Of a DNA stretch of 64,000 nucleotides, positions 47,050 through 58,401 are shown one piece after another; the stretch's first letter is position 1; each line of letters begins with the position of its first letter. Below the pieces are notes generated by a model. It was not told the DNA's origin. It saw only the letters and a list, made by a program, of their open reading frames with translations, and ran no database searches. Source of the DNA: Bursaphelenchus xylophilus (lineage: Eukaryota > Nematoda > Chromadorea > Rhabditida > Aphelenchoididae); contig CAJFCV020000004.1 of assembly GCA_904066235.2 (NCBI GenBank), positions 11,408,001 through 11,472,000 on the forward strand, given 5' to 3'. A program made the translations under genes and the position numbers.

Positions 47050-47338
47050 TGTAACAGACCCCTCCCTTAGGGGATCGGGGCTGACCGATGGATTGACCTA
47101 GCCTTTAGGGCCAGGTATCTCACCGCCTTCCACGTACCCGAGCGGCGTTTCCCTTTACTAGACAATACTCAAATATCCATACCGGTTAACAATTACATTT
47201 ATTCCTTCAAACACAACCGGCCATCTTCATCACTTTTCCCTCTCTCCTCGATCTTCGATCGAGGCGCTAGGACTTGGGTTTAGATACGCGCGGTAACTCC
47301 GCCTCCGACTTACGTCATCAGCGTCGCTGGCCGCGACA
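47050..47338 (-). repeat. 3' LTR (289 bp)
   Basis: On the minus strand it begins TGTCGCGGCCAGCG and ends GGGGTCTGTTACA, the usual TG...CA pattern. Contains GGAATAAATG, a possible AATAAA polyadenylation signal. It faces the P450 promoter on the same strand. Confidence 0.95.
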
Positions 47339-47355
47339 TCTTCCCCCTCCTCCTA
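47339..47355 (-). promoter_or_regulatory. Polypurine tract of LTR element
   Basis: The plus strand reads TCTTCCCCCTCCTCCTA; the minus strand is a purine run abutting the 3' LTR, the expected plus-strand primer site for reverse transcription. Confidence 0.8.
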
Positions 47356-48049
47356 TCGCGACGACCGCGTCGCGAGAATTGACGGCAAGGTCTGAATAAG
47401 GCTTCAAACTTCAGATATCAATAACATATACAAAAATGAATACAACAAATTATACTAATGTAAAATTGAAGGCTACGGTTATTACCGCCTATTTTGAATC
47501 GCTATCGAATTGCAAACGTTTATCCCGAGACAAGACTATGAAAGAGAGGTAAGAAAGAAAAGTGCATATGTATTTCTTGGTTTTTCACGCATTATATTAA
47601 TTCACGATGAGCTCAGCGAACGGAGAGGAAGCTGCTCCGCGTTCTCAGCTTTATGATAGTATAATATATATATTTTTTCTCTGATAACCAAGATTGCAAG
47701 AGAAGACTAGAGTTAATATAAGAATGGGAGTCCACGTTGCTCTTTGATAGTTTTCTGATCGGACAAAAGTTGATACAATACAAAATTATATATACAATCC
47801 ATGCAAATGTTTCGGCACTTTCGCTTGGAGAGGCATCGATGACGTTGACGGTGGGACTCGAGGAGGCCTCCCCGACTGGAAGTTTTCGTTGCCCTCAACG
47901 AAATCATGTTGGTTGAACCTGGAGGCAAATTGGACCTTAAAATACTCGAATTTTTAAGACTGATTGTGAGAGGAAGAAGCTGAGGGGTGTGGGGGTGGAG
48001 AAGTGAAGTGGATGGCAAGTGTATGTGAGTGGCGTAGTGATTTTGGTGC

Positions 48050-48949
48050 TTAGTCGTCCTCTTCTTCATCATACTCTTCATAATCTTCTTGGTCCTCCTG
48101 GTAGTCATCTTCGTATGGATCTTCCGAATAATCGTCGGCGTCGTGGTCCTCGTCGTCATACTCGTCATCATATTGTGGTTCCTGGGCATCCCAATGCGAG
48201 GGTCCCGGTTCGGTGGGCCTGCGCCATTCGAGACGGTTATGCAACAACTTGCGCTGATCTTGATGCGTCTGATGCGGTTCTCTGCGCCGCTTGCGGATGA
48301 AAGGATTCAAGTTTGCTAATTGGCGTTGAATACTCAAAAGTGTGCGCTGCAGTGTTCTTTCCGGTTGCACGGCATTGACGGACGTGTCGTTATAGCCTTC
48401 AAAACGCGCCACCTCGTCTTCTGCGGCGTGGATCAGTTCTCCTAGCGGAAGAGCGCTTCCGTTGCGAAGTCTAAGGGCTTCTCGCACTGGCTGAGGCAAC
48501 GCGGATAAAAGTTGCGCTTTTACTTGACTTTCTTGGATCTGCGTCGCGAGTTCTCCGTGTTCTGTACTCGGAAATGCGTAGCTGCTGAGATTTCGCAAGT
48601 CTTCTGCCAGCATTAGTACTGATTCGCCTGTCTGGTACTTTCGCTGGAAAAACTCCTTCCGGGATTTCTCTTGGCGCCCCGCTGTGGGAATTGCTTTGCC
48701 GATAGCGTTTAAAATATCCTCTGGATTTTCTTCGCGTATAAGCGCGGTGGGTAAATAATTGTAAATAAGAAAAGCTTCGCCGGCTAGGTAATGGGGAATC
48801 GCTTGCGATGCTTTTGATTTTCCAAACTTTTTCGCGTCGCACATGCGTGCAAACTGCCGAAGGAACGTGTCAAACGGGCGCGGGTCATGTCGGCCACTAA
48901 AGGGCTCGAGTGGGTAAGATGGCGCGCTTGACTCTTTTGTGGGAGCCAT
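48050..48949 (-). CDS. gag: Retrotransposon Gag polyprotein (299 aa)
   Basis: Structural protein expected to form the particle that packages retroelement RNA. The N-terminal half (about residues 15-190) has the retrotransposon-gag layout: PFSGRHDPRPFDTFLRQFAR, then AIPHYLAGEAFLIYNYLP, then EFFQRKYQTGESVLMLAEDL and LLSALPQPVREALRL. After a basic stretch (FIRKRRREPHQTHQDQ) comes a strongly acidic, Tyr-rich tail (DDEYDDED and YEEYDEEEDD) instead of a CCHC zinc knuckle. The acidic tail is unusual because nucleic-acid-binding tails are normally basic. The frame ends at a stop with no pol downstream. A 158-codon ORF overlapping the tail in another frame (47713-48189) is low complexity and probably a shadow. 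Confidence 0.9.
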   Translation of the reverse strand: MAPTKESSAPSYPLEPFSGRHDPRPFDTFLRQFARMCDAKKFGKSKASQAIPHYLAGEAFLIYNYLPTALIREENPEDILNAIGKAIPTAGRQEKSRKEFFQRKYQTGESVLMLAEDLRNLSSYAFPSTEHGELATQIQESQVKAQLLSALPQPVREALRLRNGSALPLGELIHAAEDEVARFEGYNDTSVNAVQPERTLQRTLLSIQRQLANLNPFIRKRRREPHQTHQDQRKLLHNRLEWRRPTEPGPSHWDAQEPQYDDEYDDEDHDADDYSEDPYEDDYQEDQEDYEEYDEEEDD

Positions 48950-50179
48950 GGAACTTACGGGCTATGGCTGAGACGATAACCAATCACAACAAAATTAAGG
49001 GTGCGAGGCTCAGATGAAGGGAACAAATGATCTGCCCAAGTGGATCAGTTAAGTTTGGCCGGAACGAGGGCGTGGTTTGCCTGGGTAGGCTCATTTTGAT
49101 TTGGCGCTACACCTTGCGCAATTTTGGCGCGCTGACCCCTGGTCGCTTGACCTATATCTTCAACTCAGTATGCCTATTGCGCCTTTCCCCGCTTTATTTT
49201 CTCTGAGGCTATTCTTCTTTGCGGTAATCTTTCCAGTTGTGCCCCTGATGCCATAGCTCACAGCCATCAAAAAAACATTCAAATTTTACATCGGTACCGA
49301 CAAAAAAAAATAAAATACAATATGTACAGAAAGGTGAAACCTAGTACTTGTTGATCAGACAATCCTAAGTAACCCTTTTTCAAAGATGGTGGATTACATG
49401 CTCCTAGGGAAGTCAAATAGCTCGTATTTTGTAGTAATGTGGCCTCAATCAAATGTTTAATGTCAACGATGAATCTCTTGTTTCTTTTGGATTTTTTTTT
49501 GAGATCATACTTATTTTGCTTATGCCGCGTTCAAGGAAGCTCTCAATGTAGTAAAATAAAATTACAGTATCCCTGTCCCTGTATTAATAATTTCGATCGC
49601 TAATGTATATTATTACAAAACCAGGAGAAGCGGAGAAGACTCTCGCAACTCCAGCCATAGCTGACCTCAGGGTCTGTCCTCTGACCTGTCAACTTATGAC
49701 GAAATTTAAAATAGCTTCCATTTAGAAAGACTCCGGTTCCCTTATGTCCAGGAAGTCTAGAGAGGTTTCGAAAAATTTAGTCGTTACGGCCACGTTTTAG
49801 GAGGTCAACTCACAATGTATTACTATACACACACACGCAGAAAACGGACTTGGTAAAGGGTACAGAGCCCCCACCTTTAGAGCTGCGAAAAATAAAATAA
49901 AAATTGGGATACTGTCCCGGCCGGGGCGCAAACATTCCTCTCTTGGGGAAATACTTATCTTAAGTATCAGGGACGACAAAAAGTAACGACTTGTTCAAAA
50001 ATGTTATCCAAAATGGGTGAAACCTCTCTCACGGCCTACGATTGCTACTGACTTACGTATCCAATGTGCACGATGGTACGTCGGGAGGAGGGTCGGAGCA
50101 CGCGTGCTTGTCTAGTCCATTCCACACTCCATTCACTTGATAACAGTAGAATAGGAATAGTAGAAATGGGGATAACGTC

Positions 50180-50197
50180 ATCTCGGTGAGACCTCCA
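50180..50197 (-). promoter_or_regulatory. Candidate tRNA primer-binding site
   Basis: Two bases inside the 5' LTR the minus strand reads TGGAGGTCTCACCGAGAT. TGG is complementary to a tRNA CCA end, and the position and length fit a primer-binding site. I cannot name the tRNA. Confidence 0.65.
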
Positions 50198-50199
50198 GA

Positions 50200-50488
50200 T
50201 GTAACAGACCCCTCCCTTAGGGGATCGGGGCTGACCGATGGATTGACCTAGCCTTTAGGGCCAGGTATCTCACCGCCTTCCACGTACCCGAGCGGCGTTT
50301 CCCTTTACTAGACAATACTCAAATATCCATACCGGTTAACAATTACATTTATTCCTTCAAACACAACCGGCCATCTTCATCACTTTTCCCTCTCTCCTCG
50401 ATCTTCGATCGAGGCGCTAGGACTTGGGTTTAGATACGCGCGGTAACTCCGCCTCCGACTTACGTCATCAGCGTCGCTGGCCGCGACA
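50200..50488 (-). repeat. 5' LTR (289 bp)
   Basis: Base-for-base identical with the LTR at 47050-47338 as far as I can compare by eye. It is followed on the outside by TAAG, the target duplication. Confidence 0.95.
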
Positions 50489-50492
50489 TAAG

Positions 50493-51977
50493 GTAAACAG
50501 TTCGGGGGTTCTGTAAATGAAACGCATACCCATTACAGGGCCGACTTTTGACGACAACACATTTTGAAAGTTTTTTGTTATTAGTCAAGGGCATGGAAAA
50601 AGGTAGAGTATCAAAAAATCAAGGAAAGAGTTCTTGATTTGGACACGCACTACGATCCGCAGATAGCTAATAGCAGAAATGAAATTTGTAGATTTTTGGA
50701 CAGTTGGACCAGCCCTAAATAACAATGAAGGACCTGATCCAGTGACAAAAAACGTACCATTTTGCATCCGTAAAGTATCGAAAATGCAACAAAATACCTC
50801 CCTCTCGAATTAAAAAACCCCAGTTTGAAGGGCGCGCCCTTTACCTCACAAAACGAGAATCGGAGTTTTTCCTTGGTTAATCAACGATCGGAAGCCAAAT
50901 AAATCTCACGTGTCTAACGAATTCAATGACCATCGAGAAAGCTTACGGTGTGTCATATGGTGAAAATCGAGGACGTTCAGTGTAATATTTTTAAGAGTTT
51001 GGCTTACGCTCCATAAATCGTTGATTACATTTTTAACATCAGAATGCTGCCCTTTAGCGAATGAATCAAACCTTCTTTAGCGAGATGAGACTTTTGGAAT
51101 TCATCAAACTCACAAGGAAGTTTTCGCTGTGCCAACACAAAGTGCGAGCCTTTTAGAAGCCTACGTGGCTTTACTCGCCACGTGACTTAGCCGAGTTTCA
51201 ACGTTGCTAAATTTAGAAAGTTGGTCGACTAAATTTATTTCTGTTTGACTCTCATTACAAACATATGTTGTGGGAAAGTATAACGAGATCAGGTCTACCA
51301 AGGAAATTAAGAATAAAAACTACGTTAGGTATAATTAAATTCAGTTGAAAGGTCAAAAAATAATCTTAGAGCGCATGAGCATTAGTCACTTAAACCTTGT
51401 AGACGAATGTATATAACAAGCTCAACCGGGTCCAAGTTTATGAACTATTAGAAGTATTCAAAGTTTCCTAAATACCGCTTGGACATGCTGGCGACACTTT
51501 TCCTGTAGGAAAGGACTGCCGCACGTTAAGATCTCTTGTCATGTTTATTTGATCATATTATCTCCCGCTTTGTATGCCTAAACAAGCCAACAATTAAATG
51601 ACCTTCAAATAATTAGGGCCAACAGCATTTCAACCGTCTGGATTTCCCTATTCGCATAACATCGCTGATTACTATTTTCCTCAACAGCCATATTAGAGTA
51701 CCAAATAATATTCAAAGGGGCGTATAAAGAAATCATTTCCACAAAAGGGATACAGGAAATAATTACTGGGTCCCTCAAGACAGCATGCGTCGGCAGGCGG
51801 ATAAGCCTATGATGCTCTCCTACTACAAAAAGAGAGTATACTTAGTGTCGAGAAGAGCCATGCTACTACAAGGCTGCTTTTTGTATTTCTGCAGATTTTT
51901 TCTTTTTTCTTACAACACAGCTTCGTTAGATGAGGTTCTACCGCGATTTTTTTGCGTTAAACACCACACGTGATCTT
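50493..51977. other. Intergenic with one R240 fragment
   Basis: 50727-50875 is the left arm of an R240 element (GGACCTGATCCAGTGACAAA onward), with the right arm mostly lost. The rest shows no repeat end or coding exon that I can support, and probably contains the promoter of the serpentine receptor. Confidence 0.55.
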
Positions 51978-54900
51978 ATGCCAACAATACTTTCAGATAT
52001 GATTACCTCCTACAGTGTAGAAAACGCAAGTTCAGTTACAATTGAAGTATGTTTCGAAAGCCGAAAGTATGCCGCCAGTAGAGATAAACAACTTTCCGAA
52101 TTTCTTACAATACCTCTGAATATGCCAGCAATTGTTTTGTTATTCACCGTTTTATGTAACAAAGTAACGTATAAAGCGCACGTCAACTTTAAAGTAAGAG
52201 CTTTTGGTTTGCATATGTGTGTATTTACAGCAATATCGATCAATTTTACAGATAATCCTAGCGAATATCTGGATAGCAACTTTTCTTCATATCTTTTCCA
52301 ACATATCCGTTAATGTGTACATGCTATACCTCGAATATACGGACGACGGATCATTGTGCCATTTTGTTATGCCAACATGGAAGTGTGCCATAATGAGGTG
52401 GCCAGTTACCTGGACAGTAATTGCCATGATGCTGATTCATCTTGTGATGTTCATCGAACGAGTTTTGGCCACAAGATGTAAAAGTAACTATGAGCAAATG
52501 GGTTACAGGTTCGGCGTTATTTCAACCTACCTAATTGTAAGTTCTTTAATGATGCAAGAAAAAAACTGGCGTGCTTGTTCCGCACGTCACGGTAATTATG
52601 ACAAGAGGATGCTAAAAACAAAGGGGTCTTAATCACTTCTTACAATTAGCAAGGGACGTAGAGAAGCATAATCTAACTGTTTGGCAGTGAATCAGAGAAG
52701 ATAAATTGAAAAAGAACGCTAAAGGATTTGCAGGATAAAATCCAATATTGTGTACATTCAATTGTTTTCAGTGGCTGACAACATGCGCGGTATGCTACTA
52801 CTCGTTCACCGTCAAGGACTACGGCGCGCCATTAGCGTACTGCTTAGGGACGATACCTGACAATGAAGAGCGAGTGCGCAAATTGTTGGCAGTAACTCTC
52901 CCACTAGACATTACAATTACTTTCGGCGACTTTGCGTTACAATCTATCAATCGGCGGAAGAAAAGAACAGCGTAATACAATTTTTATAATTTCAAAATCC
53001 CAAGTAGACGCAAAATAGTACAATGCAGTTTACATCATAGACGAAGAAACCAGTTGTATAATTATCGCTTAAAAATGCTTTCAGAGTATATACAGACTAT
53101 ACGTTAACCCGGTCCTATCAAATAGAGGAGAATTATTTCACAAGTCGGGTAGTATTCCCGGTATCGCTGACCCACTCGTTATGTTATACAGTATATCTGG
53201 CGGTGACGACCTGGGTTCGCAACAAATTCACATACAAAGATGATCCAGTTCTGTTTGTTACACTGATCATGTCGGCTCATAATGTAAGTATCCATGAATG
53301 TTATAAGTTTGCTTATTAGGGTGTCCCATAAGTCTTGTGTATTTTGGGGTCGTTGACTTGTGCGAATTCCTGTGAGCTTTGTAACGCATTACTAGATATG
53401 TCAGACATACGGTTTTGAAGATCAGGGGCCTGTCCCACTAACAAAGCGTAGCGCGAATCACGAATTGGAAGCGCGAAAAATCATGCAAAAGCGAGAGAGG
53501 CGAGAGAAAAAGCGGGCTCTCTCGGAAATCCGCGCTACGGTTTTTTTGTGCAAAATACCGAAAATTTTTTACTTTTTTTGCCGTAACTCCTTTCAATGAT
53601 GTCCGATTTACATGATTTTAAAAGCCGTGAACAGAGGAGACCCACAGCTTCCAGAAAATGTAAATTTTGTTTGCTTTAACGCAGATTAAGGCTTCCCGCC
53701 TGGACGAATTACAATTTCCTCCACAAGAATCACGATTCCAAAATGTCGTATTTTCAAGTAAAATTTATCCTTAATCTACTCATCATAACCCCCAACGTTC
53801 ATATTGTCATTTATCAGCCCAAACTGCCCCTCCCAGGCCCAAACTGCCCCTTCCAAGCCCAATTTTGACCTCCTCTTGCCATAATTTGTTTGGATCGCAA
53901 AAAAATTTAAGTTTTATTTTTTTTTTTAAAGTACTCTATTCGTCTCCCAGAGGGACTGGGGCGGTTTTATCAGCCCAAATTAGCCCTTCCAAGCCCAATT
54001 TTGATCTCCCCTTGCCATAATTTGTATGATTGCACACGGAGACACTCCTGGAACTTCCCATTGAATAATTAATCGCGCTTGTCGTTGTTATTTGAAAACG
54101 TTTGTTGAAGAGGAGGTCAAAATTGGGCTTGGCAGGGCTAATTTGGGCTGATAAAACCGCCCCAGTACCTCTAGGACACGAATAGAATAATTAAAAAAAA
54201 AATTTTTTAAATGTAAATGTTTTTGTGATTCAAAGAAATTATGACAAGGGGAGATCCAAATTGGGCTTGGCAGGGCTAATTTGGGCTGCTAAAACCGACA
54301 AAGTCCCTCTGAATGACGAATAGAGTACTTTTAAAAAAAAAAATCAAACTTAATTTTTTTTTGCGATCCAAACAAATTATGGCAAGAGGAGGTCAAAATT
54401 GGGCTTGGAAGGGGCAGTTTGGGCTTGGGAGGGGCAGTTTGGGCTGATAAATGACAATATGAACGTTGGGGGTTATGATGAGTAGATTAAGGATAAATTT
54501 TACTTGAAAATACGACATTTTGGAATCGTGATTCTTGAGGAGGAAAATGTAATTCGTCTTGGCGGGGAGCCTTAATCCGCGTTAAAGCAAACAAAATTTA
54601 CATTTTCTGTAAGCTGTGTGTCTTCTCTGTTGATGGTTTTTGAAATCATGTAAATCGGACGTCATTGAAAGGAGTTACAGCCAAAAAAGTAACCACATTT
54701 CGGTATTTAGCACAAAAAAACCGTAGCGCGGATTTCCGAGAGAGCCCGCTTTTTCTCTCGCCTCTCTCGCTTTTGCATGATTTTTCGCGCTTCCAATTCG
54801 TGATTCGCGCTACGCTTTGTTAGTGGGACAGGCCCCAGGAATTGCGCTTTTAAACCGTATATAGCAAGGTTGCAAAAAATCCATCTGCCACCCGCACTAC

Positions 54901-56144
54901 CCCAATATTGTACTAGACATCAAAAAAAATTTTGTTTGCTGATGTTAAAATGGGTATATACTTTGGAAAATCAGATGTGTACGCCTATGAAACATGAAAA
55001 GAGGACGCACAAGAGCCCTAGATGTTATTTTAATTCGCGCTGCAGCACGGGCGGGGGTACCTTGATGGTGGTGTAAATAACATGAGAACTGCTGCACTCA
55101 TGCTTTTCAGACTCAATTTTCCAATAGTAGAAAGTGTTGGCTGTAGCTGCTTATGGTATGTAATCTACTGTTGTTTGTGAACACAACGACATAATAATCA
55201 CCGCCTGTGTCACTTTTGTTTCTTGAAATAAGCTTAATTTAAAAATTTCCTAATTATTTTAAAAATTTACAGAAAATTTTTTAAATTGAGTGATTTTTCA
55301 GCCCTTAGCACCTCTACTCCTAAATCCTCTTGCTAAAATAAAACACATATGACACTGTTTAGAACACACTGCACTACAATGTTATTTGTATCCACACCCA
55401 CTTTTTTGGTGTTGAGCAAATGCATCAATTTTTTTCAAATTTTTTTGGGTTAGTGGTGATTCAGAGCATGACAGCCAGCGGATTCATAGTTAGGACGCAT
55501 GAACGTTATGTTTTTTTCACTCTGGTATCGGCGCGACCTGAGCAACCACCCTCAAAAAATGTTGTACGCAAAATTATGTACATCACAATATTCACCATGG
55601 TGCCTAATACAAGAAACCTGCAGGACAACGTTATAGGAACAAATTCAGAGGGGAAAACGGTTTATTTAGAAACAGGGTACTTAGTAGATGTGCTAAAAAA
55701 TTCAATTGAAAAGGTGCAGCCCCATTTATCAAAAAAACCGAATCGTTTTCCCAGCCCTTCCCAGAAGTTGATGATATTAAAGAATTTCAAGTATTTTCCC
55801 GGAGGGCATGTTATTAGTTAAAATTTTTATGCTGCTTATAAGTGTAAGAGATGGCGGTTTCAACAATGCCAAACATTAAGAGATGCATTCATTTAGACCT
55901 GCGAAACGAGACTTTAATTCTCAAACCCCAAAATACACAAGACTTATGGGACACCCTAATATTTAAGCTGATGGTCATGTCAATAACCGCCTGTTTGATC
56001 GCCTATTTGATCCGCTGTCGATGGATCAGGCGTGTGAAAACCATCAAAGAGCTCAAATTTGACAAGAGCGGAACAACAAATATCTACTTTCGAATGCTTG
56101 ACGAACAAGTTGGAAATCACACAAGAAACAAGCTACCAAAATAG
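51978..56144 (+). CDS. Serpentine chemoreceptor, Sra superfamily (srab-like), 5 exons
   Basis: Seven-helix G-protein-coupled chemoreceptor of the nematode Sra superfamily, expected in cilia of sensory neurons. Exons: 51978-52193, 52252-52536, 52772-52971, 53085-53283, 55968-56144. These total 1077 nt, 358 codons plus stop, all GT-AG and in frame. Helices in order include LTIPLNMPAIVLLFTVLC, IILANIWIATFLHIFSN, WTVIAMMLIHLVMFIERVLA, RFGVISTYLIWLTTCAVCYY, LLAVTLPLDITITFGDF, VVFPVSLTHSLCYTVYLAV and PVLFVTLIMSAHNLMVMSIT. The end-of-helix-3 signature IERVLATRCKSNYEQ and the tail GTTNIYFRMLDEQ fit the srab/sra type. The last intron, between helix 7 halves, holds a 2.6-kb transposon; without it the intron would be about 44 bp. 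If the insert is spliced out the gene is intact. Confidence 0.8.
53319..55956. mobile_element. 2.6-kb Tc1/mariner-like insert in receptor intron
   Basis: Terminal inverted repeats of about 33 bp, GGGTGTCCCATAAGTCTTGT... at 53319 and its inverse ending GGGACACCC at 55956, are flanked by TA (53317-53318 and 55957-55958). The insert splits the last intron of the serpentine receptor gene 33 bp after its donor and 9 bp before its acceptor. The left half contains a nested palindrome (53425-54836). The right half contains an ORF at 55420-55821 with EGKTVYLETGYLVDVLKNSI, possibly a transposase remnant but not certain. The ORF that appears to start at 55851 crosses this TIR into the real last exon. 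Confidence 0.9.
53425..54836. mobile_element. 1.4-kb palindrome nested in the insert
   Basis: Outer ends GGGGCCTGTCCCACTAACAA and its exact inverse. The arms run inward about 600 bp through AGCGTAGCGCGAATCACGAA and GTTCATATTGTCATTTATCA. The inner part repeats the word CAGCCCAAATTAGCCCT (and inverse) several times, each followed by a GACGAATAGAGTACT-type segment. No gene is seen. The flanks (ATCA left, AGGA right) give no clear duplication. Confidence 0.9.
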
Positions 56145-56402
56145 GAGATAAAAAGTAATTCCGTCCAATCTTGATATTAAAGTCGTCCAGATAAGCCATA
56201 AAAGACGTTATTACTAATTTCATTTGAAGTCCATTGTTTTCAAAGCGACTAAAAGGCCATTCGTTATCAGTACTCTCTCACAGTTTGGAAGCGGAATAAC
56301 AACGAGTTTTCTTTGCGGCGTTTGCTCAAAAATTTCAGAAAATATAATAGCTTCGTGCATTTTTTACTACCGAATAAGAATCCGAATTAAAGTCTGCAAG
56401 CC

Positions 56403-58205
56403 ATGCCGACCACCTACAAACTTGGACCAGGTCCGGAGATTTCTTCCGATTTGTTCAAAGAGAATCGTCAGCGACTTGTTGACGCATTCAGGGAAGCTCC
56501 AAAAGGCTCATTTGCGGTCCTAGAGGGTGGTCATGACCCACATCGTTATAATACGGATATGCAATCAGAGCCTTTCAGACAAGAGTCCTATTTTTATTGG
56601 GCTTTTGGTGTGACAGAACCCGACTTTTTCGGCATTATTGATTTGCATTCAGGCAGAAGTGTGCTATTGCCACCAAAACTTCCAAAGGATTATGCGATTT
56701 GGCAGGGAAGGTGGGTGTAATAATTTCTCGACTAAAATTCTAATTTAGTGTCAAACCAGAGTCTTATTTCAAAGACAAATACGATGTGGAGGAAGTTATA
56801 TTCAACGAGCCCCATACTATCAGCACATGGCTTCAGACAAACAATGCAACAACAATATATGTTTTGGTAAGCACGAACGATTTGACAAAACTTGTTGGAA
56901 GCATAAAGCAAGGCTATGCCACGCGTATTTTACCGTTTTCAGAAAGCTTACAATACCGACAGCCATCAAGTTCTCGAACCAGCAAAATTCCAAGGCATTG
57001 AAGCCTTTGAAATTGACGATGAAAACCTCTTCTTTGGTATGGCGGAGCTAAGAGTTCTCAAGACCGACAAAGAGTTAGAACTTATAAAATACGCCTGCAA
57101 AATAGGTTCAGACGCCCATAAGGAATTGATGAAGAACATAAAGCCAGGAAAATCCTATCAGTATCAAATGGAGAGCCTGTTTCAGCATGAAAGTTACTCT
57201 ACTGGTGCATGTCGGCATGTGGCATACACATGTATTGCAGCCAGGTAAGATGAATTGGTGCTAACTGCAGAATAAACTCGTAAAAAACCAACCTCCTGTT
57301 TTATATTCATTTCAGCGGCGCTGACGGTGCAGTCCTGCACTACGGCCATGCTGGAGCTCCGAACGACCACCTGATCAAAGACGGTGATCTTTGTTTGTTT
57401 GATATGGGCCCAGAATACGGTTGTTACAGTAAGTTCTTCAAAAAAACAAACGAGCTTACCTACTGACTATTGAAAAATTCCTCTAATGCGTTATTTGAAG
57501 CTTCGGACGTAACATGCACATTCCCAGCAAACGGAAAATTCACGGAGAAACAGAAACTTATCTATACCGCAGTTCTGGAGGCTACTCGAGCGGTCTTCAA
57601 AGCTGCGAAGCCAGGTGTTCGCTGGACCGACATGCATCTGTTGGCCGAAAAGATACTTCTGCAGCATCTCGTTCGTGCTGAAATTCTCATAGGCGATGTG
57701 GACGAGATGCTGGAAAAACGGGTTTGTGCCGTTTTCTTTCCCTGCGGCCTTGGGCATTTCATGGGATTGGATATACACGATGTTGGCGGGTATTTGGGTG
57801 ACGCTATACCCACGTCGAAGCTAAATGGCCTAAAATCTCTCCGGACAACAAGAACACTAAAAGAAAGGATGGTGATCACCATTGAACCCGGGATTTATTT
57901 CATCGACACGGTAGGTGTCAAAGATAATATAAAAATTATCGTCAATTCATTGGAAACGTGAAATTTGAATTCATACCGTGCTTCACACGCTACAACCAAC
58001 TTTTTTACTGTTTCAGCTCCTCGATGAAGCCCTTACGAACCCTGAAATCAGCCATTTCTTCAACAAGGAGGTCCTAAAACAATATCGAGGATTTGGAGGC
58101 GTACGAATTGAAGACGACGTTGTGATTTGGGCTTCCGGAAACGAGTGCTTGAATGATGTGCCAAGAACGATCGATGAAATCGAAAAATTCATGGCAAAAA
58201 ATTGA
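56403..58205 (+). CDS. pepd: Xaa-Pro dipeptidase (prolidase), complete, 6 exons
   Basis: Cytosolic metallopeptidase of family M24 that splits dipeptides with C-terminal proline, the last step of collagen and dietary peptide recycling. Exons: 56403-56710, 56749-56866, 56943-57244, 57316-57428, 57501-57910, 58017-58205. These total 1440 nt, 479 codons plus stop (human enzyme 493 aa). The N-terminal domain contains [17 protein letters not shown] and [17 protein letters not shown]. The pita-bread catalytic domain has all five metal ligands: Asp272 (CLFDMG), Asp283 (TSDVTC), His366 (GLGHFMG), Glu409 (TIEPGIYF) and Glu449 (GVRIEDDV), with human-like spacing, plus the HYGHAGAPN and DIHDVGG loops. 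Introns are 38-106 bp, all GT-AG. The start codon lies 258 bp after the stop of the chemoreceptor on the same strand, but nothing shows that they form an operon. Confidence 0.97.
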
Positions 58206-58401
58206 AATTTCGACGAAGAGAAAGACTTGTCCCAAGATTTTTGAGTCGACTGTTTCTTTTGACAATTTTTTGCCGGGATCGTTTTTTCTCGATGAATTTT
58301 TACAATTTCACAGAGTAAAGCAAGATAATCGGCTACTCTCCACCATTATTATCCAGGATTTTTCGTATTACATGTTTGTTTACCGCTTTTTGCATCAATT
58401 T

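Larger units (their letters stand above)
47050..50488 (-). mobile_element. LTR retrotransposon with gag only (TR-GAG-like)
   Basis: A 3439-bp element bounded by two identical LTRs and a 4-bp TAAG duplication (47046-47049 and 50489-50492). On the minus strand the order is 5' LTR (50488-50200), candidate primer-binding site, leader of about 1.25 kb, gag (48949-48050), a 3' region of about 0.7 kb, polypurine tract and 3' LTR (47338-47050). No protease, reverse transcriptase, RNase H or integrase is present, nor enough room for them. It must depend on proteins of another element. LTR identity indicates a very recent insertion. Confidence 0.95.

Noticed and set aside
47713..48189. Second ORF of the LTR element as a pol fragment
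   Set aside because: Thr/Lys/Met-rich low complexity, largely the out-of-frame reading of the acidic gag tail; no RT, protease or integrase motif.
55851..56144. Separate single-pass membrane protein gene starting at 55851
   Set aside because: Its first third is the transposon terminal repeat; the rest is the last exon of the serpentine receptor.
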